DNA from: CAYSLU01 sp964431965
Lineage (GTDB): Bacteria; Verrucomicrobiota; Kiritimatiellia; CAIKKV01; CAYSLU01
Direction of reading: 5' to 3'
DNA length: 64,000 nt
Assembly (NCBI GenBank): GCA_964431965.1
Contig: CAYSLU010000013.1
Location: 11,506 to 75,505, forward strand
The notes under the pieces were generated by a model, which saw only the letters and a list, made by a program, of their open reading frames with translations, ran no database searches and had not been told where the DNA came from. Positions 1 through 9,348 of the stretch are shown piece after piece. Within the stretch, counting starts at the first letter, position 1, and every line of letters starts with the position of its first letter. The position numbers and the translations under genes were made by a program.

Positions 1-1075
1 CGCCGGGGTGGGCGGGGTCGACGATGCTGCTGGGGATCACTTCCTTGTGGCCGGCCATGACGAGGCAGAATGCCAGCACGGGGCGATCGGGGGTCGTGTC
101 AGCCTCCAGGCGCTGAAGCGCCTGCAGGAAGACGTCGATTCCCTTGTTGTGGAACTCATACCGGCCGGAGATGACCATGATGGTCGTGTGCGGCGGGAAG
201 GTCTTGTCGAGGAAGCGGGCCGCGAAGTCCAGCAGGCGCTGGCGGGCGGCGAGCGCCGGCGCGCGGTCCACGCTCAGGTCCGGGATCGACCCGAGGTCGA
301 GGCCGTTGGGAACGATGACGTCCGGGGTTCGGCCCAGAAAGCTCCGGGCCTCGGTTGCCGTGATCGCGCTGACGGTCGTGAAGCAGTCCGACTCGCGCGC
401 CGTGGCGCACTCCATCGAGCACTTGGCCACGACGTTGAAGGCGGTGGCTTCCTTCTGCGGGGAGATGTGCTCGATGTCGCCGTAGATGTCGACGCCCGAT
501 CCAGCCAGGGCGCGGCCGAGCATGGTGGCGTGGGTCGTGAACACCGTGGCGATCTCGGGCGTGGACTTCTTCACCTGAAGGAGCGCGGCGCCGCACATCC
601 ACTCGTGCACGTGCGCGATGGCCTCCCCGCCGTGGGGTGCGACGACCACGTTGTAGATCGTCTCGATCACCTCGCCGCAGGCGTGGCCGAACATGACCGG
701 TTCGATGTAGTCCCACTGGCCCGCGATGGAGTCGATCCCGTAGTCCTCCCACAGCTGGTAGAGGAGCTGCTCCTTGTTGTACTTCCGCCCGAAGTCGATC
801 AGGATGGCCTTCGGGTTGCCGGGGATGCGCCACCGGCCGAAGCGGCACGGAATCTCCTTGATCGCCGTGGCCTCGCGCACGCGCTGCCAGCACTCCTCGT
901 CGGTCTCCTCGAACTCCGCGTTGGTCTTGAGGTCGGGGCCGAGCACGTAGTAGTTCTCGCCGAAGGTATCGGCGGCCGTGCGGGCCTTGCTCTGCAGGAC
1001 CGTGTAGATCCCGCCGACCTTGTTGCAGACTTCCCAGCTCACCTCGAAGAGGTATCGGTTCGGTTTCGGCTCCAT
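1..1075 (-). CDS. Glycogen synthase, GT3 family (C-terminus beyond window)
   Basis: Glycosyltransferase that extends alpha-1,4-glucan from a nucleotide sugar in the cytoplasm. The first about 358 residues are visible. They begin MEPKPNRYLFEVSWE and carry the N-terminal signature KVGGIYTVLQSKA typical of the eukaryotic/Bacteroidetes GT3 synthases, followed by HVHEWM and GRYEFHNKGIDVF. These resemble GT3 rather than the GT5 GlgA family. The ATG at 1075 lies 3 bases after the stop of the upstream GH57 gene, so the gene is the fourth in a minus-strand glycogen operon. The rest of the protein, including the C-terminal nucleotide-sugar site, is outside the window. Family assignment is confident; the sugar donor cannot be read from sequence. 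Confidence 0.88.
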   Translation of the reverse strand, partial: MEPKPNRYLFEVSWEVCNKVGGIYTVLQSKARTAADTFGENYYVLGPDLKTNAEFEETDEECWQRVREATAIKEIPCRFGRWRIPGNPKAILIDFGRKYNKEQLLYQLWEDYGIDSIAGQWDYIEPVMFGHACGEVIETIYNVVVAPHGGEAIAHVHEWMCGAALLQVKKSTPEIATVFTTHATMLGRALAGSGVDIYGDIEHISPQKEATAFNVVAKCSMECATARESDCFTTVSAITATEARSFLGRTPDVIVPNGLDLGSIPDLSVDRAPALAARQRLLDFAARFLDKTFPPHTTIMVISGRYEFHNKGIDVFLQALQRLEADTTPDRPVLAFCLVMAGHKEVIPSSIVDPAHPG

Positions 1076-1078
1076 GGC

Positions 1079-2272
1079 TCAGGCTCCCTTCGGCTGCTCG
1101 ACCCGGTTGGCGAAGTCGGCCAGCACGTTCATGTATGTGATGTAGGCATCGTACGGCGAGGCGTACGGGTTGAAGTACTTGTGCACGTCTCCGTCCGCGA
1201 ACCACTTGGTGCACATGTAGTAGAAGTGGTCCGACGTCTGCAGCAGGCGCCACGTCCGGAGGAGCTCGGGGTCGCGGCGGCGCTTGACGGCGCGCTCCAT
1301 CTTGTAGAGCGCGGCCGCGGCGTCGTTCTGCATGTTGTTGCCGAGCCAGGCCGTGAGGTCGCGCTCGACGTCCGCCCAGGAAACGAAATGCGGAACGTCG
1401 ATCTGGGCGACGGGCGCGTAGGAGGAGGCCACTTCCGCGGGTGTCTGGAACCGGAAGTCGGGGTGCTTGAGCACCTCGCGGGGGATGACGCGGAGGAAGT
1501 CGAAGATGCCGGTCTCGCTCCACTGGTGCTCGCCGAAGGTCTCGTAGTCCATGAAGAGATTGATGGTCTCGCCGGCGGCGTTGATCTGGTGGATCCAGGC
1601 GGCGAACTTCTCGGCCGTGAGGGGGTACTCGGACCACTCGCGGTTGGAGAAGCGGAAGGCGATGTCGTCCGACAGCCGGTAGTTCTTGAGCAGGCACTTG
1701 ATGCGCGTGCAGCCGGCGGGCTGGTAGACGTAGTTCGGGCTGCGCCACCCCAGGATGTGGTCGGCGCCCTCGGCCAAGATGGCCTGGTAGCCCATGGCTT
1801 CGACCGCGCGGGCCACGTCGTTGTTGTAGATCAGCTCCGTGTTGCGGAACGTGCGGGCCGTGTGCCCGAAGAGCGCCTTCACCCGCTGCCGGTGCTGCAG
1901 GACCTGCTGCTTGAACTCGGCGGGCGAGTGCAGGAACGCCAGCGAGTGGTAGTAGGTCTCGTTGAGGAATTCGACGCAGCCGGTGTCGGCGAGGCGCCGG
2001 AAGCTGTCCAGAACGGCCGGGTTGTACTTCTCGAACTGGTCGAGGGCGACGCCGCTGATGGAGAAGGAGAACCGGAACTCGCCCCGGAACTCGCGGGCGA
2101 GCTCGAGCAGGAGCGCGTTGGCGGGGAGGTAGCACTTCGTGGCCACCTTGTTCAGGATGTCGCGGTTCTTCTCCTCGTCCTCGTAGGCGTGCGAGCGGCC
2201 GATGTCGAAGAAGCTGTAGCGCCGCAGCCGGAACGGCTGGTGCACCTGGAAGTAAAAGCACAGTGACGGCAT
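1079..2272 (-). CDS. GH57 alpha-amylase / glucanohydrolase
   Basis: A 397-residue retaining GH57 enzyme acting on alpha-glucan. The conserved GH57 regions appear in order: HQPFR near the N-terminus (about residue 11), the nucleophile region FRNTELIYNN with its Glu, and the acid/base region FMDYETFGEHQW with its Asp. About 400 residues is the normal length of the short cytoplasmic GH57 amylases found beside glycogen genes; no signal peptide is seen. It lies between a GT4 synthase-like gene (45 bases upstream) and the GT3 synthase (3 bases downstream), which points to glycogen turnover or trimming. Amylase, transferase and branching activities cannot be separated here. Confidence 0.9.
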   Translation of the reverse strand: MPSLCFYFQVHQPFRLRRYSFFDIGRSHAYEDEEKNRDILNKVATKCYLPANALLLELAREFRGEFRFSFSISGVALDQFEKYNPAVLDSFRRLADTGCVEFLNETYYHSLAFLHSPAEFKQQVLQHRQRVKALFGHTARTFRNTELIYNNDVARAVEAMGYQAILAEGADHILGWRSPNYVYQPAGCTRIKCLLKNYRLSDDIAFRFSNREWSEYPLTAEKFAAWIHQINAAGETINLFMDYETFGEHQWSETGIFDFLRVIPREVLKHPDFRFQTPAEVASSYAPVAQIDVPHFVSWADVERDLTAWLGNNMQNDAAAALYKMERAVKRRRDPELLRTWRLLQTSDHFYYMCTKWFADGDVHKYFNPYASPYDAYITYMNVLADFANRVEQPKGA

Positions 2273-2317
2273 GATCGCCTCCGTTGTCCGGCCCCTTCGG
2301 GCGTTCCCCCTCGCGCC

Positions 2318-3607
2318 TCAGCGCGTGATTCGCTCGTAGATCGACAGGACCGCGTCCGCCGCGGCCGCCCATCGGATGGACCGCAGCTCCTGGCGGCCGT
2401 TCCGCACCACCTCCCGCGCCAGAACGGGATACCGAAGGAGGGCGGCGATCTTCCCCGCCATCTCATCGATGTCCCAGAAGTCGACCTGCAGCGCGTGCTT
2501 GAGCACCTCGGCCACTCCGGCCTGGCGGGACACGATCACCGGAACGTCGTAGAGCATGGCCTCGAGCGGCGCGATTCCGAACGGCTCGGACACGCTCGGC
2601 ATGACATAGACGTCGCTCATCGCGTACATCCGCTCGACATCGTCCGCCCCCAGGAAGCCGGTGAAGTGGAACGCGCTCCCGATCCGCAGCTGGGCGACGC
2701 GGTCCACCATCCGCGGCAGCATGTCGCCGCTGCCCGCCATCACAAACGTGACGTCGGGGAGGCTGTGGAGGACGCGCGCGGCGGCCTCGACGAAGTAGTC
2801 CGGGCCCTTCTGGAACGTGACGCGGCCGAGGAAGAGCACGATGCGGCGCCCGTGCTCCTTCCGGACATGGTACACGGCGCCGGCCCGGCGGCGGGAGACG
2901 GCGTTGTGCACGACGGAGACCTTCTCGGGCGCGATTCCGTACCGGCTCAGGATGAGGCCGCGCGTGTAGTGGCTGACGGCGACGACGTGGTCCGCCGTCT
3001 CCATGGCCAGCTTCTCGATGGCGTAGACGTCGCGGTTGATGTTTTCCCCGCTGCGGTCGAACTCCAGGGCGTGCGCGTGGTACACGAGGGGCTTGCCGGA
3101 GAGCTTCCGCGCGCGGATGCCAGCCAGCGCGGTCATCCAGTCGTGCGCGTGGATGACATCAAAGCGCTCCCGCAGGGAGAGGGCGCCGGCCACCTCGCTG
3201 TAGCGGATGACCTCCGACAGGAGGTTCGGCCCGTAGTCGCCGCCCATGTCGATCACGCTCTCGTGATGCCGGGGCTCCGGTCCGGACTCGCGCTCCCACT
3301 CGCGCCGGCGGAGCAGGGCCCGGTACTCGGGCTCGTTCAGGTAGGGCCGCAGCAGGGAGTCGACGCAGCGGACCTCCTCTTCGAGGAGGAATCGCTCGAG
3401 GCGCCGACGGCCATGGGCCACGCGCAGCGGGACGTGGGCGGCCGAGATCAGGTGCACGTGCGAGTCGGCCGGGCCGCGGGCGCGGGGGATGACGAACAGG
3501 ATCTCGGCGCCCCGTTGCCGCATGGCCATGGTCAGCCCGTGGCAGGCCGTTCCCAGACCGCCGCTGATGTGCGGCGGGAACTCCCAGCCAAACATGAGGA
3601 CGCGCAT
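2318..3607 (-). CDS. GT4-family glycogen/starch synthase-like glycosyltransferase
   Basis: A 429-residue GT-B glycosyltransferase. The N-terminal domain starts MRVLMFGWEFPPHISGGLG, which matches the loop that grips the acceptor and nucleotide sugar in glycogen-synthase-like GT4/GT5 enzymes. HAHDWMT and YHAHALEFDR follow. The C-terminal domain has FLGRVTFQKGPDYF and the donor-site motif SEPFGIAPLEAM with the paired Glu residues of retaining GT4 enzymes. It starts 3 bases after the debranching enzyme stop, so the two are probably translated together. Having both a GT4 and a GT3 synthase in one operon suggests different roles, for example primer or maltodextrin synthesis against bulk elongation; that is inference. 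Confidence 0.87.
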   Translation of the reverse strand: MRVLMFGWEFPPHISGGLGTACHGLTMAMRQRGAEILFVIPRARGPADSHVHLISAAHVPLRVAHGRRRLERFLLEEEVRCVDSLLRPYLNEPEYRALLRRREWERESGPEPRHHESVIDMGGDYGPNLLSEVIRYSEVAGALSLRERFDVIHAHDWMTALAGIRARKLSGKPLVYHAHALEFDRSGENINRDVYAIEKLAMETADHVVAVSHYTRGLILSRYGIAPEKVSVVHNAVSRRRAGAVYHVRKEHGRRIVLFLGRVTFQKGPDYFVEAAARVLHSLPDVTFVMAGSGDMLPRMVDRVAQLRIGSAFHFTGFLGADDVERMYAMSDVYVMPSVSEPFGIAPLEAMLYDVPVIVSRQAGVAEVLKHALQVDFWDIDEMAGKIAALLRYPVLAREVVRNGRQELRSIRWAAAADAVLSIYERITR

Positions 3608-3610
3608 GCT

Positions 3611-5608
3611 TCAGCCTCCCTTCCGCCGCGAAGGGCTGTCCAGCACCTTCAGCAGGCGCAGGATCTCGGCGACGCTCCACGCCTGCGCGATGCAGCCGTT
3701 CGGCCGGTGCGGAGGGTCGCCGTCGAACACCTCCGAGATGCTGCCCAGCCCGGCGTCCGAGAGGTGGTTGTCCAGGAGGGGGGCGATCGACCGGCGCAGG
3801 AAGGCGACGGCCTCCGACCGGTTGCGCGACACCCGCAGCATCGCGTCGCCGAAGTGGCCGAGCAGCCAGGGCCACGCCGTGCCCTGATGATAGGATCGGT
3901 CGCGCTCCTCGGGGCTCCCGGCGTAGCGCCCGCGGTAGCGGGGATCGGTCGGCGAGAGGGTGCGCAGCCCGAAGGGGGTCAGCAGGTCGTCGCGGACGCG
4001 GCGGACCACCGCCGTGGCCTGGTCGGGCTCCAGCGGCGAATGCGGCAGCGACACGGCGAACACCTGGTTCGGGCGTACCGACGCGTCGAGGCGCGCGCCG
4101 TCATGCACGTCTCCGAGGCAGCCGCCGGCGGCGTACCAGAACATCGCCCGGAAGGCGGCGGCGATCTGCTCCGGCGGGGCCGGCGGGGCAAAGCCCGAGT
4201 CGCCGAACGTGCGGGCGAGCGCGACGGCTTCGCAGACGGCGTTGTACCAGAGGGCGTTGACTTCGACCGGGAACCCGTGCCGGGGGGTGACGGGGCGGCC
4301 GTTCAGGCGCGCGTCCATCCACGTCAGCTGGGTGTCGGCGTCGCCGGCGCGCAGCAGCCCGCTCGGCGCCATGCCGATCCCGAAGTCCGTTCCGCGGGCG
4401 AACGCCGCGAGGATGCGCTTCATCGCCGGCCACAGCCCGTCGCGGACCACGGCGTCCGAGCCGCCATACCGTCGCAGTTGCTGGACGGCCCAGAAGAGCC
4501 ATAGCGAGGCGTCGACCGAGTTGTAGGCGGCGCGGCCGTCGGATCCGATGCAGTTCGGGATGAGCCCCTTGTGCTCGCGTGCGGCCATGGCCAGCAGGAT
4601 GGCCGCTCCCTCGTCTGCCCGGCCGCGACAGAAGGTCAGGCCCGGCAGCGATATGAGCGTGTCGCGGCCCCACGAGCCGAACCAGGGATAGCCGGCGACC
4701 ACGGCCGGCTCGCCGCCCGGCCAGCGGACCAGAAAATCATCGGCCTGGTGGGCCAGCCGGACGGCGGGCGATTCCCCGCTTCTGGCGGCACGCGCGGTGG
4801 CGCGGGCGGCGGGCGGGGGGGTGGCGCGCCGGGAAGCCTCCCGCTTCCAGAGGTCCAGCGGCGAGGCGGACGGATCGGACGTGGAGGCGCGCAGCACGAG
4901 CACGCGCCCGGTTCGCAGCGGGAACTCGAACACGCCGGGCTGGAAGAGGTCTTCCCGGCCCGGGTAGCCGCGCTGCTCGTCGGTCACGTACTCGAACTGC
5001 CGGTACCAGAGCGGAGACGGCGAGAAGCCGGGCCGGATGTTCGTCGTGAGGCACAGGGGCGGCATGCCATTGTACGGCTGGATCTTGAACCCATTCTCGA
5101 TGGGGAACGTCCGGACCTGGAGAAAGATGTTTTCGCTCGTCAGCGCATCGGCGGCCCGGAAGGCGAGCAGGGGGCGGATCTGGATCGAGAACGGCGCGTC
5201 GGCGCGCTCGACGAAGTACCGGACGAGAACGGTGTTTTCGCCGTGAACCATCATCACGCTCTTGTGGATTCGGATGCCGCCGACGCGGTAGACGGCGTGC
5301 GGCCCGTGATCCAGGCGGAACTCCTCCAGGTGGCGGTGGCCGTGCGGGTGGAACACGCCGGGGAACTTGTGGCAGGAGAGGGGGAACTCGCGCCCCTGGG
5401 CCACCAGGGTCTCGTCGATGCCGGAGAGCAGCACGAAGCGGCCGGGCGGCGTGTCCAGGCTGGCGACCAGGTACCCGTGGTATCGGCGGGTGTGGCACGA
5501 GACGACGGTGCTGGACGCGTAGCCGCCCAGGCCGTTCGTATCCAGCCATTCGAGCTCCAGGGCTTCCCGAAGGTTCTGGCTGTGCTCGTGCGTGAATCTG
5601 ATTTCCAT
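3611..5608 (-). CDS. Glycogen debranching enzyme (GH133 amylo-alpha-1,6-glucosidase)
   Basis: A 665-residue debranching enzyme. Residues about 1-280 form the N-terminal beta-rich GDE domain (EWLDTNGLGGYASST, RYHGYLVA). The rest is the (alpha/alpha)6 barrel with the family motifs WFGSWGRDTLISLPGL, AYNSVDASLW, TWMDAR (predicted acid Asp) and GSISEVFDG (predicted base Glu). It is the first gene of the minus-strand glycogen operon. The 258 bases upstream separate it from the signalling cluster and probably hold the operon promoter. The length and motifs match bacterial GH133 enzymes that hydrolyse the alpha-1,6 branch left after outer-chain removal. Confidence 0.92.
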   Translation of the reverse strand: MEIRFTHEHSQNLREALELEWLDTNGLGGYASSTVVSCHTRRYHGYLVASLDTPPGRFVLLSGIDETLVAQGREFPLSCHKFPGVFHPHGHRHLEEFRLDHGPHAVYRVGGIRIHKSVMMVHGENTVLVRYFVERADAPFSIQIRPLLAFRAADALTSENIFLQVRTFPIENGFKIQPYNGMPPLCLTTNIRPGFSPSPLWYRQFEYVTDEQRGYPGREDLFQPGVFEFPLRTGRVLVLRASTSDPSASPLDLWKREASRRATPPPAARATARAARSGESPAVRLAHQADDFLVRWPGGEPAVVAGYPWFGSWGRDTLISLPGLTFCRGRADEGAAILLAMAAREHKGLIPNCIGSDGRAAYNSVDASLWLFWAVQQLRRYGGSDAVVRDGLWPAMKRILAAFARGTDFGIGMAPSGLLRAGDADTQLTWMDARLNGRPVTPRHGFPVEVNALWYNAVCEAVALARTFGDSGFAPPAPPEQIAAAFRAMFWYAAGGCLGDVHDGARLDASVRPNQVFAVSLPHSPLEPDQATAVVRRVRDDLLTPFGLRTLSPTDPRYRGRYAGSPEERDRSYHQGTAWPWLLGHFGDAMLRVSRNRSEAVAFLRRSIAPLLDNHLSDAGLGSISEVFDGDPPHRPNGCIAQAWSVAEILRLLKVLDSPSRRKGG

Positions 5609-5798
5609 CGTCTCGCCACTCCGCTTTACGCTCGAACGCTGTGAGCGGCGACATGGTACATGCGTTTTCCCGGGGGTTCACGCAAAAAGCGACAGCAAAA
5701 AGCGAACCGCCGCGTGATGGGCCGGTGACGCGAGGGGGACGGAGCCCGAACCGGCCGGGCACGGCCGGCTCCAAGGAACCCGCTTCGCTTCGTCCCGT

Positions 5799-5814
5799 GG
5801 AGACGGCGGTCTCC
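5799..5814. repeat. Short perfect hairpin in the 5609-5866 spacer
   Basis: GGAGAC and GTCTCC flank a four-base GGCG loop. The hairpin lies in the 258-base spacer between the signalling cluster and the glycogen operon. It shares the nine bases GGCGGTCTC with the palindromes at the start of each 305-bp repeat copy (21457 and 21762), so it may be a dispersed extragenic palindrome or a terminator for the cluster that ends at 5867. There is no T tract. The rest of the spacer shows nothing recognisable. Confidence 0.35.
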
Positions 5815-5866
5815 GCCGTTCCGACCCTCCCGTCACGGACGCCTTACACCGCCGCGGGCGGCCGGC

Positions 5867-6649
5867 TCAGACCGGAGCCGGCGTCTCGCCCCGGCGGATC
5901 GCGTCGATCGTCTTGACCAGCCGCACGGGCAGGTTGCTCGGCACGAAGGCGGCCAAGTTGATCGGCCGCGAGGCGGCATCGCGCATCCCGCTCTCGTCGT
6001 AGACGATCACGGGCACGCCTTTGACGCTGGGCAGGGTGGACAGGATGGCGGCCGCGGCCGTGCCTTTCATGCGGGGGAGCAGCTGCTTGATCACGATGAC
6101 GGCCGGCGGCTCCATCACCGCCCGCTCGATGACCGCGTAGCCGTCCGCCACGGCGGTTACGGCATAGCCGGCCATGCCGATCACTTTGACCATGTTTTCG
6201 CGCACCTCGGGATCGTCCTCGGCGAGGAGGACCTTCCATCCGGCTTCGCTGTCCGCCCCGCCGCCCGCGCTGGCGCGCCGCGCGGAGATGATCCGCCGCA
6301 CCTCGCGGGTGAGCGTCTCGGGGTCCGACGTCTTGGGAAGGAACCCCGTCACCTCCACCTGCTGGAAGAACTTGTCCAGCTCGGCGCGCGCCGTGAAGAT
6401 CAGGACGGGGTACATCAGGCTGCCCTGCGGAGTGGTCACCTTTCGGAGAAACGCCATGCCGCCCTCGCCGGGCATGCTGATGTCCAGGATGATCAGGTCC
6501 GGCCGCGCGTCGTTCAGCCGTTCGAGCGCCTGCTCGCTGCTGGCGGCGCGGATCACCGCGTAGCCTTCCGACTCGAGCCGGTCCCCCACGGTCAACAGGA
6601 TGGCCGGATCGTCGTCAACCAGCAGAATCGTATCTTTGTGTCCGCTCAT
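5867..6649 (-). CDS. Tandem receiver-domain response regulator, second receiver degenerate
   Basis: 260 residues made of two CheY-like receivers and no output domain. The first (residues 7-122) is complete, with acidic pocket VDDD, phospho-acceptor Asp56 in LIILDISMP and Lys106. The second (about 139-255) keeps the acidic pocket AEDD, but the phospho-acceptor position is Lys188 (IVIKQLLP), so it cannot be phosphorylated normally. Its ATG overlaps the stop of the upstream kinase (ATGA), so the two are translationally coupled. The likely role is phosphotransfer or protein interaction, with the second receiver acting as a fixed-state docking domain; that is inference. Confidence 0.85.
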   Translation of the reverse strand: MSGHKDTILLVDDDPAILLTVGDRLESEGYAVIRAASSEQALERLNDARPDLIILDISMPGEGGMAFLRKVTTPQGSLMYPVLIFTARAELDKFFQQVEVTGFLPKTSDPETLTREVRRIISARRASAGGGADSEAGWKVLLAEDDPEVRENMVKVIGMAGYAVTAVADGYAVIERAVMEPPAVIVIKQLLPRMKGTAAAAILSTLPSVKGVPVIVYDESGMRDAASRPINLAAFVPSNLPVRLVKTIDAIRRGETPAPV

Positions 6650-9348
6650 GGTTTCTCCTCCTGCGTTGTCTGGGGTGTCGTCTTGCCGTGCTGAAACGCT
6701 GTTCGTCCGATGATGGTTTCCTCGACCGCGTCAATGACCCGGTCGCGATGCCGCGGATGGGCGACGACGCGGATGGCCAGGTCTAGGAAGACCCGCATGT
6801 GGGCGTCGGTCGGCGAGTCGGATGCCACGGCCACGATCGGCACCTCGCGGAGCGCGTCACTGCACTTCAGGCGGATGGCCTCATCGAAGCCGCTGTCCGC
6901 GTTGATGACGATGCAGCTCGGCCGCTGGGCTCCGGCTGTCGGCGGCGTCTCCTCGGGGTGCTCGCTCGCGACGAGGCGGTAGCCGAACCCGGCCAACTGG
7001 CGCTCCACGGGCTCGCGCGCGTCTCCGAGCGGCCCGGCGATCAGGATGAGCGGCGGCTCGGTGGGCGGCAGGCGGACGAGGACCTGCGTGCCGCCGGCTC
7101 GCCCGGGCGCGGGGCTCGTCACCGACAGGTCGCCGCCGTGCAGTCCGATGATTTCCTTCGATATGGCCAGCCCGAGGCCAGACCCCTGGGTGTGGGTGCC
7201 GGCCCGGAAGTAGCGCTCGCCGATCTTCGGCAGCGCATCGTGGGGAATGCCGACCCCGGTGTCGGTAACCGTCAGCAGCGGTGCGCCGGACGGATCGCGC
7301 GACACGGCGACGGACACGGACCCGCCGGCTGGAGTGAACTTGATGGCATTTCCAATGATGTTGTAGATGACACGCTCGAGGCGGGCCGGGTCGCATTCCA
7401 CGAAGCCCGCCCTGTTGTCGACGGCCAGCTCGACCGTCACCAGCTTCTCCTCCGCCTGAACGCGCAGGCTCTCGGCGCCGCGCGCGACGATCCGGGAGAA
7501 GGGGAGCCGGATCCGGGCCATCTGCTGGGCGATGGAGTCGGCCTGCCTCATGTCGAGGATCGCGTTGACCGTGTGCAGCATCCGCTGCGACTCGCCTTCC
7601 AGCATTTTGAGGTACCGGTAGGCGTTCTCCGGAAGCGGCCCCGCCACGCCCTTGAGCAGGTTCCGGGTGGCGTAGATGAAGCTCGCGAGCGGGGTCCGGA
7701 GCTCGTGCGACACGTTCGAGACGAACTCCGACCGGATCCGGTCGTGGTCCTGAAGCCGCTCGATCGCGCGGCGCAGATCGACCTCCATGTGCTTGCGGTC
7801 GGTGATGTCGCTCCACATGGCGTGGATCAGGTTCTTGCCCCGGATGGTGATGAGCCGACTGCTGACCAAGACGTCGCGCAGCTCCCCGTTCTGGCGCCGG
7901 AACCGGGTTTCGTAAACGTCACGCCCCTCGCGGGCCGCCTTCTCGATGTGGCGGAGCAGGCCGCTCGCCTCGGTGCCCGCGTCGAAGTCGGTGATGCGCA
8001 GCCGGGCATACTCCTCGCGGGTGTAGCCGAGCGACTCGTGCGCGGGGTCGTTGAACTCGGCGATCTCCTCGGTCTGGGCGTCGAAGATCACGATCGAGTC
8101 CGCGGCTTGGTCGAAGATCGTGTGGTACCGCTCCATCGCTTCGCGGAATGCGGCCTCCACCCGCCGGCGCTCGGTGATGTCCTCGGCCATGGTCAGCTGC
8201 CAGATCGGCCGTGCGTCGGCATCCCGGATCATGGACGTGGTGGTGGCGGACCACACGATGTCGCCGGAGCGGGTCACATAGCGCTTCTCGAGCTTGTAGA
8301 AGGGGATCTCGCTCGCCGCCAGCTGATCGGTGTAGACGGTCTCGGCGTGCAGGTCCGGAGGGAAGGTCAGGTCCTGGCTCCTCATCCCGACCAGCTCCGA
8401 CTCGGCGAAGCCGAGCATGGCGCACATGCTGCTGTTGACCCTCAGGAAGCGGCCGTCGGGCCCGCTCATCCCCATCCCGATCGGGCTTTCCTCGAACACC
8501 TTGCGGAACCGCTCCTCGCTGTCCCGGAGCGCCTCCTCCCCCCGCCGGTACTCCGTCATGTCCGTGATCATGGCCAGCGAGCCGATGTACCGGCCCTGCT
8601 TGTCGGTCAGGGGGTTCGACGAGACCAGCGTCCAGACGGGCCCGCCGTCCCGCCGCCGGAAGAGGAAGTCGTGGTGCTCGGATATTCCCTGGCGACGGCG
8701 CTCCAGGTAGGCCACGGCCTCCCGCTGGCCGTCCTCGTCCATGAAGTCGAACATGGATGCGCCCAGCATGTCCTGCACGTCCACGCCCAGCATGTCGGCC
8801 ATCTTGGCATTGACGAACGTGGTCATGCCCGAGGCGTCGATGGCCCATATCCCTTCCTGCGCGGTCTCGATGATCTGCCGGTGCCACTCTTCGCGCTCGT
8901 GCAGCAGGTCCTCGATCCGGCGCCGCTCGCGGCGATCCTCGGCCTCGCGCAGCTCCCGCTCGATGGCGGGCGTCAGCCGCGACAGGTTGTCCTTCATGAC
9001 GTAGTCCTGCGCGCCGGCCTTCATGGCGCGGACGGCGGCTTCCTCGCCGATGGCGCCGGACACAACGATGAAGGGCGTGCTGAGGCGCGCGCGGCGGCAG
9101 ATGTCCAGCGCCGCGAGCGCGTCGAAGGCCGGCATGCTGTGGTCGGACAGGATCACGTCCCACTGGCCCCAGCCGATGGCGTCCTGCATCGCGAGCGCCG
9201 AATCCACGCGGTGGGCCGTCACCTCGTAACCGCCGCGGCGGAGCTCCCTCTGGATGAGCAGCGCGTCATCCTCGGAGTCCTCGATCATGAGGGCGCGCAG
9301 GGGCTTCAGGGGGGCGGCTTCCGGGGCGGTGGGATCCGGGGATGTCAC
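6646..9348 (-). CDS. Hybrid sensor histidine kinase: REC-PAS-PAS-PAS-HisKA-HATPase-REC-like
   Basis: 900 residues from a GTG at 9348 that overlaps the stop of the upstream receiver gene (GTGA). Order: receiver (18-131, Asp69 in DVILSDHSMP), three PAS domains (about 155-265, 280-395 and 405-518), HisKA with His548 in FVSNVSHELRTPL, HATPase (NIIGNAIKFTPAGG, DTGVGIP, GSGLGLAISKEIIG), and a C-terminal region of about 115 residues that looks like a receiver fold without a clear phospho-Asp (IVINADSGFDEA). There is no transmembrane segment, so sensing is cytoplasmic. An N-terminal receiver suggests it receives phosphate or docking signals from a partner before acting as a kinase. Confidence 0.88.
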   Translation of the reverse strand: MTSPDPTAPEAAPLKPLRALMIEDSEDDALLIQRELRRGGYEVTAHRVDSALAMQDAIGWGQWDVILSDHSMPAFDALAALDICRRARLSTPFIVVSGAIGEEAAVRAMKAGAQDYVMKDNLSRLTPAIERELREAEDRRERRRIEDLLHEREEWHRQIIETAQEGIWAIDASGMTTFVNAKMADMLGVDVQDMLGASMFDFMDEDGQREAVAYLERRRQGISEHHDFLFRRRDGGPVWTLVSSNPLTDKQGRYIGSLAMITDMTEYRRGEEALRDSEERFRKVFEESPIGMGMSGPDGRFLRVNSSMCAMLGFAESELVGMRSQDLTFPPDLHAETVYTDQLAASEIPFYKLEKRYVTRSGDIVWSATTTSMIRDADARPIWQLTMAEDITERRRVEAAFREAMERYHTIFDQAADSIVIFDAQTEEIAEFNDPAHESLGYTREEYARLRITDFDAGTEASGLLRHIEKAAREGRDVYETRFRRQNGELRDVLVSSRLITIRGKNLIHAMWSDITDRKHMEVDLRRAIERLQDHDRIRSEFVSNVSHELRTPLASFIYATRNLLKGVAGPLPENAYRYLKMLEGESQRMLHTVNAILDMRQADSIAQQMARIRLPFSRIVARGAESLRVQAEEKLVTVELAVDNRAGFVECDPARLERVIYNIIGNAIKFTPAGGSVSVAVSRDPSGAPLLTVTDTGVGIPHDALPKIGERYFRAGTHTQGSGLGLAISKEIIGLHGGDLSVTSPAPGRAGGTQVLVRLPPTEPPLILIAGPLGDAREPVERQLAGFGYRLVASEHPEETPPTAGAQRPSCIVINADSGFDEAIRLKCSDALREVPIVAVASDSPTDAHMRVFLDLAIRVVAHPRHRDRVIDAVEETIIGRTAFQHGKTTPQTTQEEKP

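Noticed and set aside
8..2266. Very long open frame on the plus strand opposite the glycogen genes
   Set aside because: It is antisense to the GH57 and GT3 genes, whose catalytic motifs are clear, and its translation is low-complexity Arg/Gly/Val/Leu-rich sequence typical of a shadow frame in GC-rich DNA.
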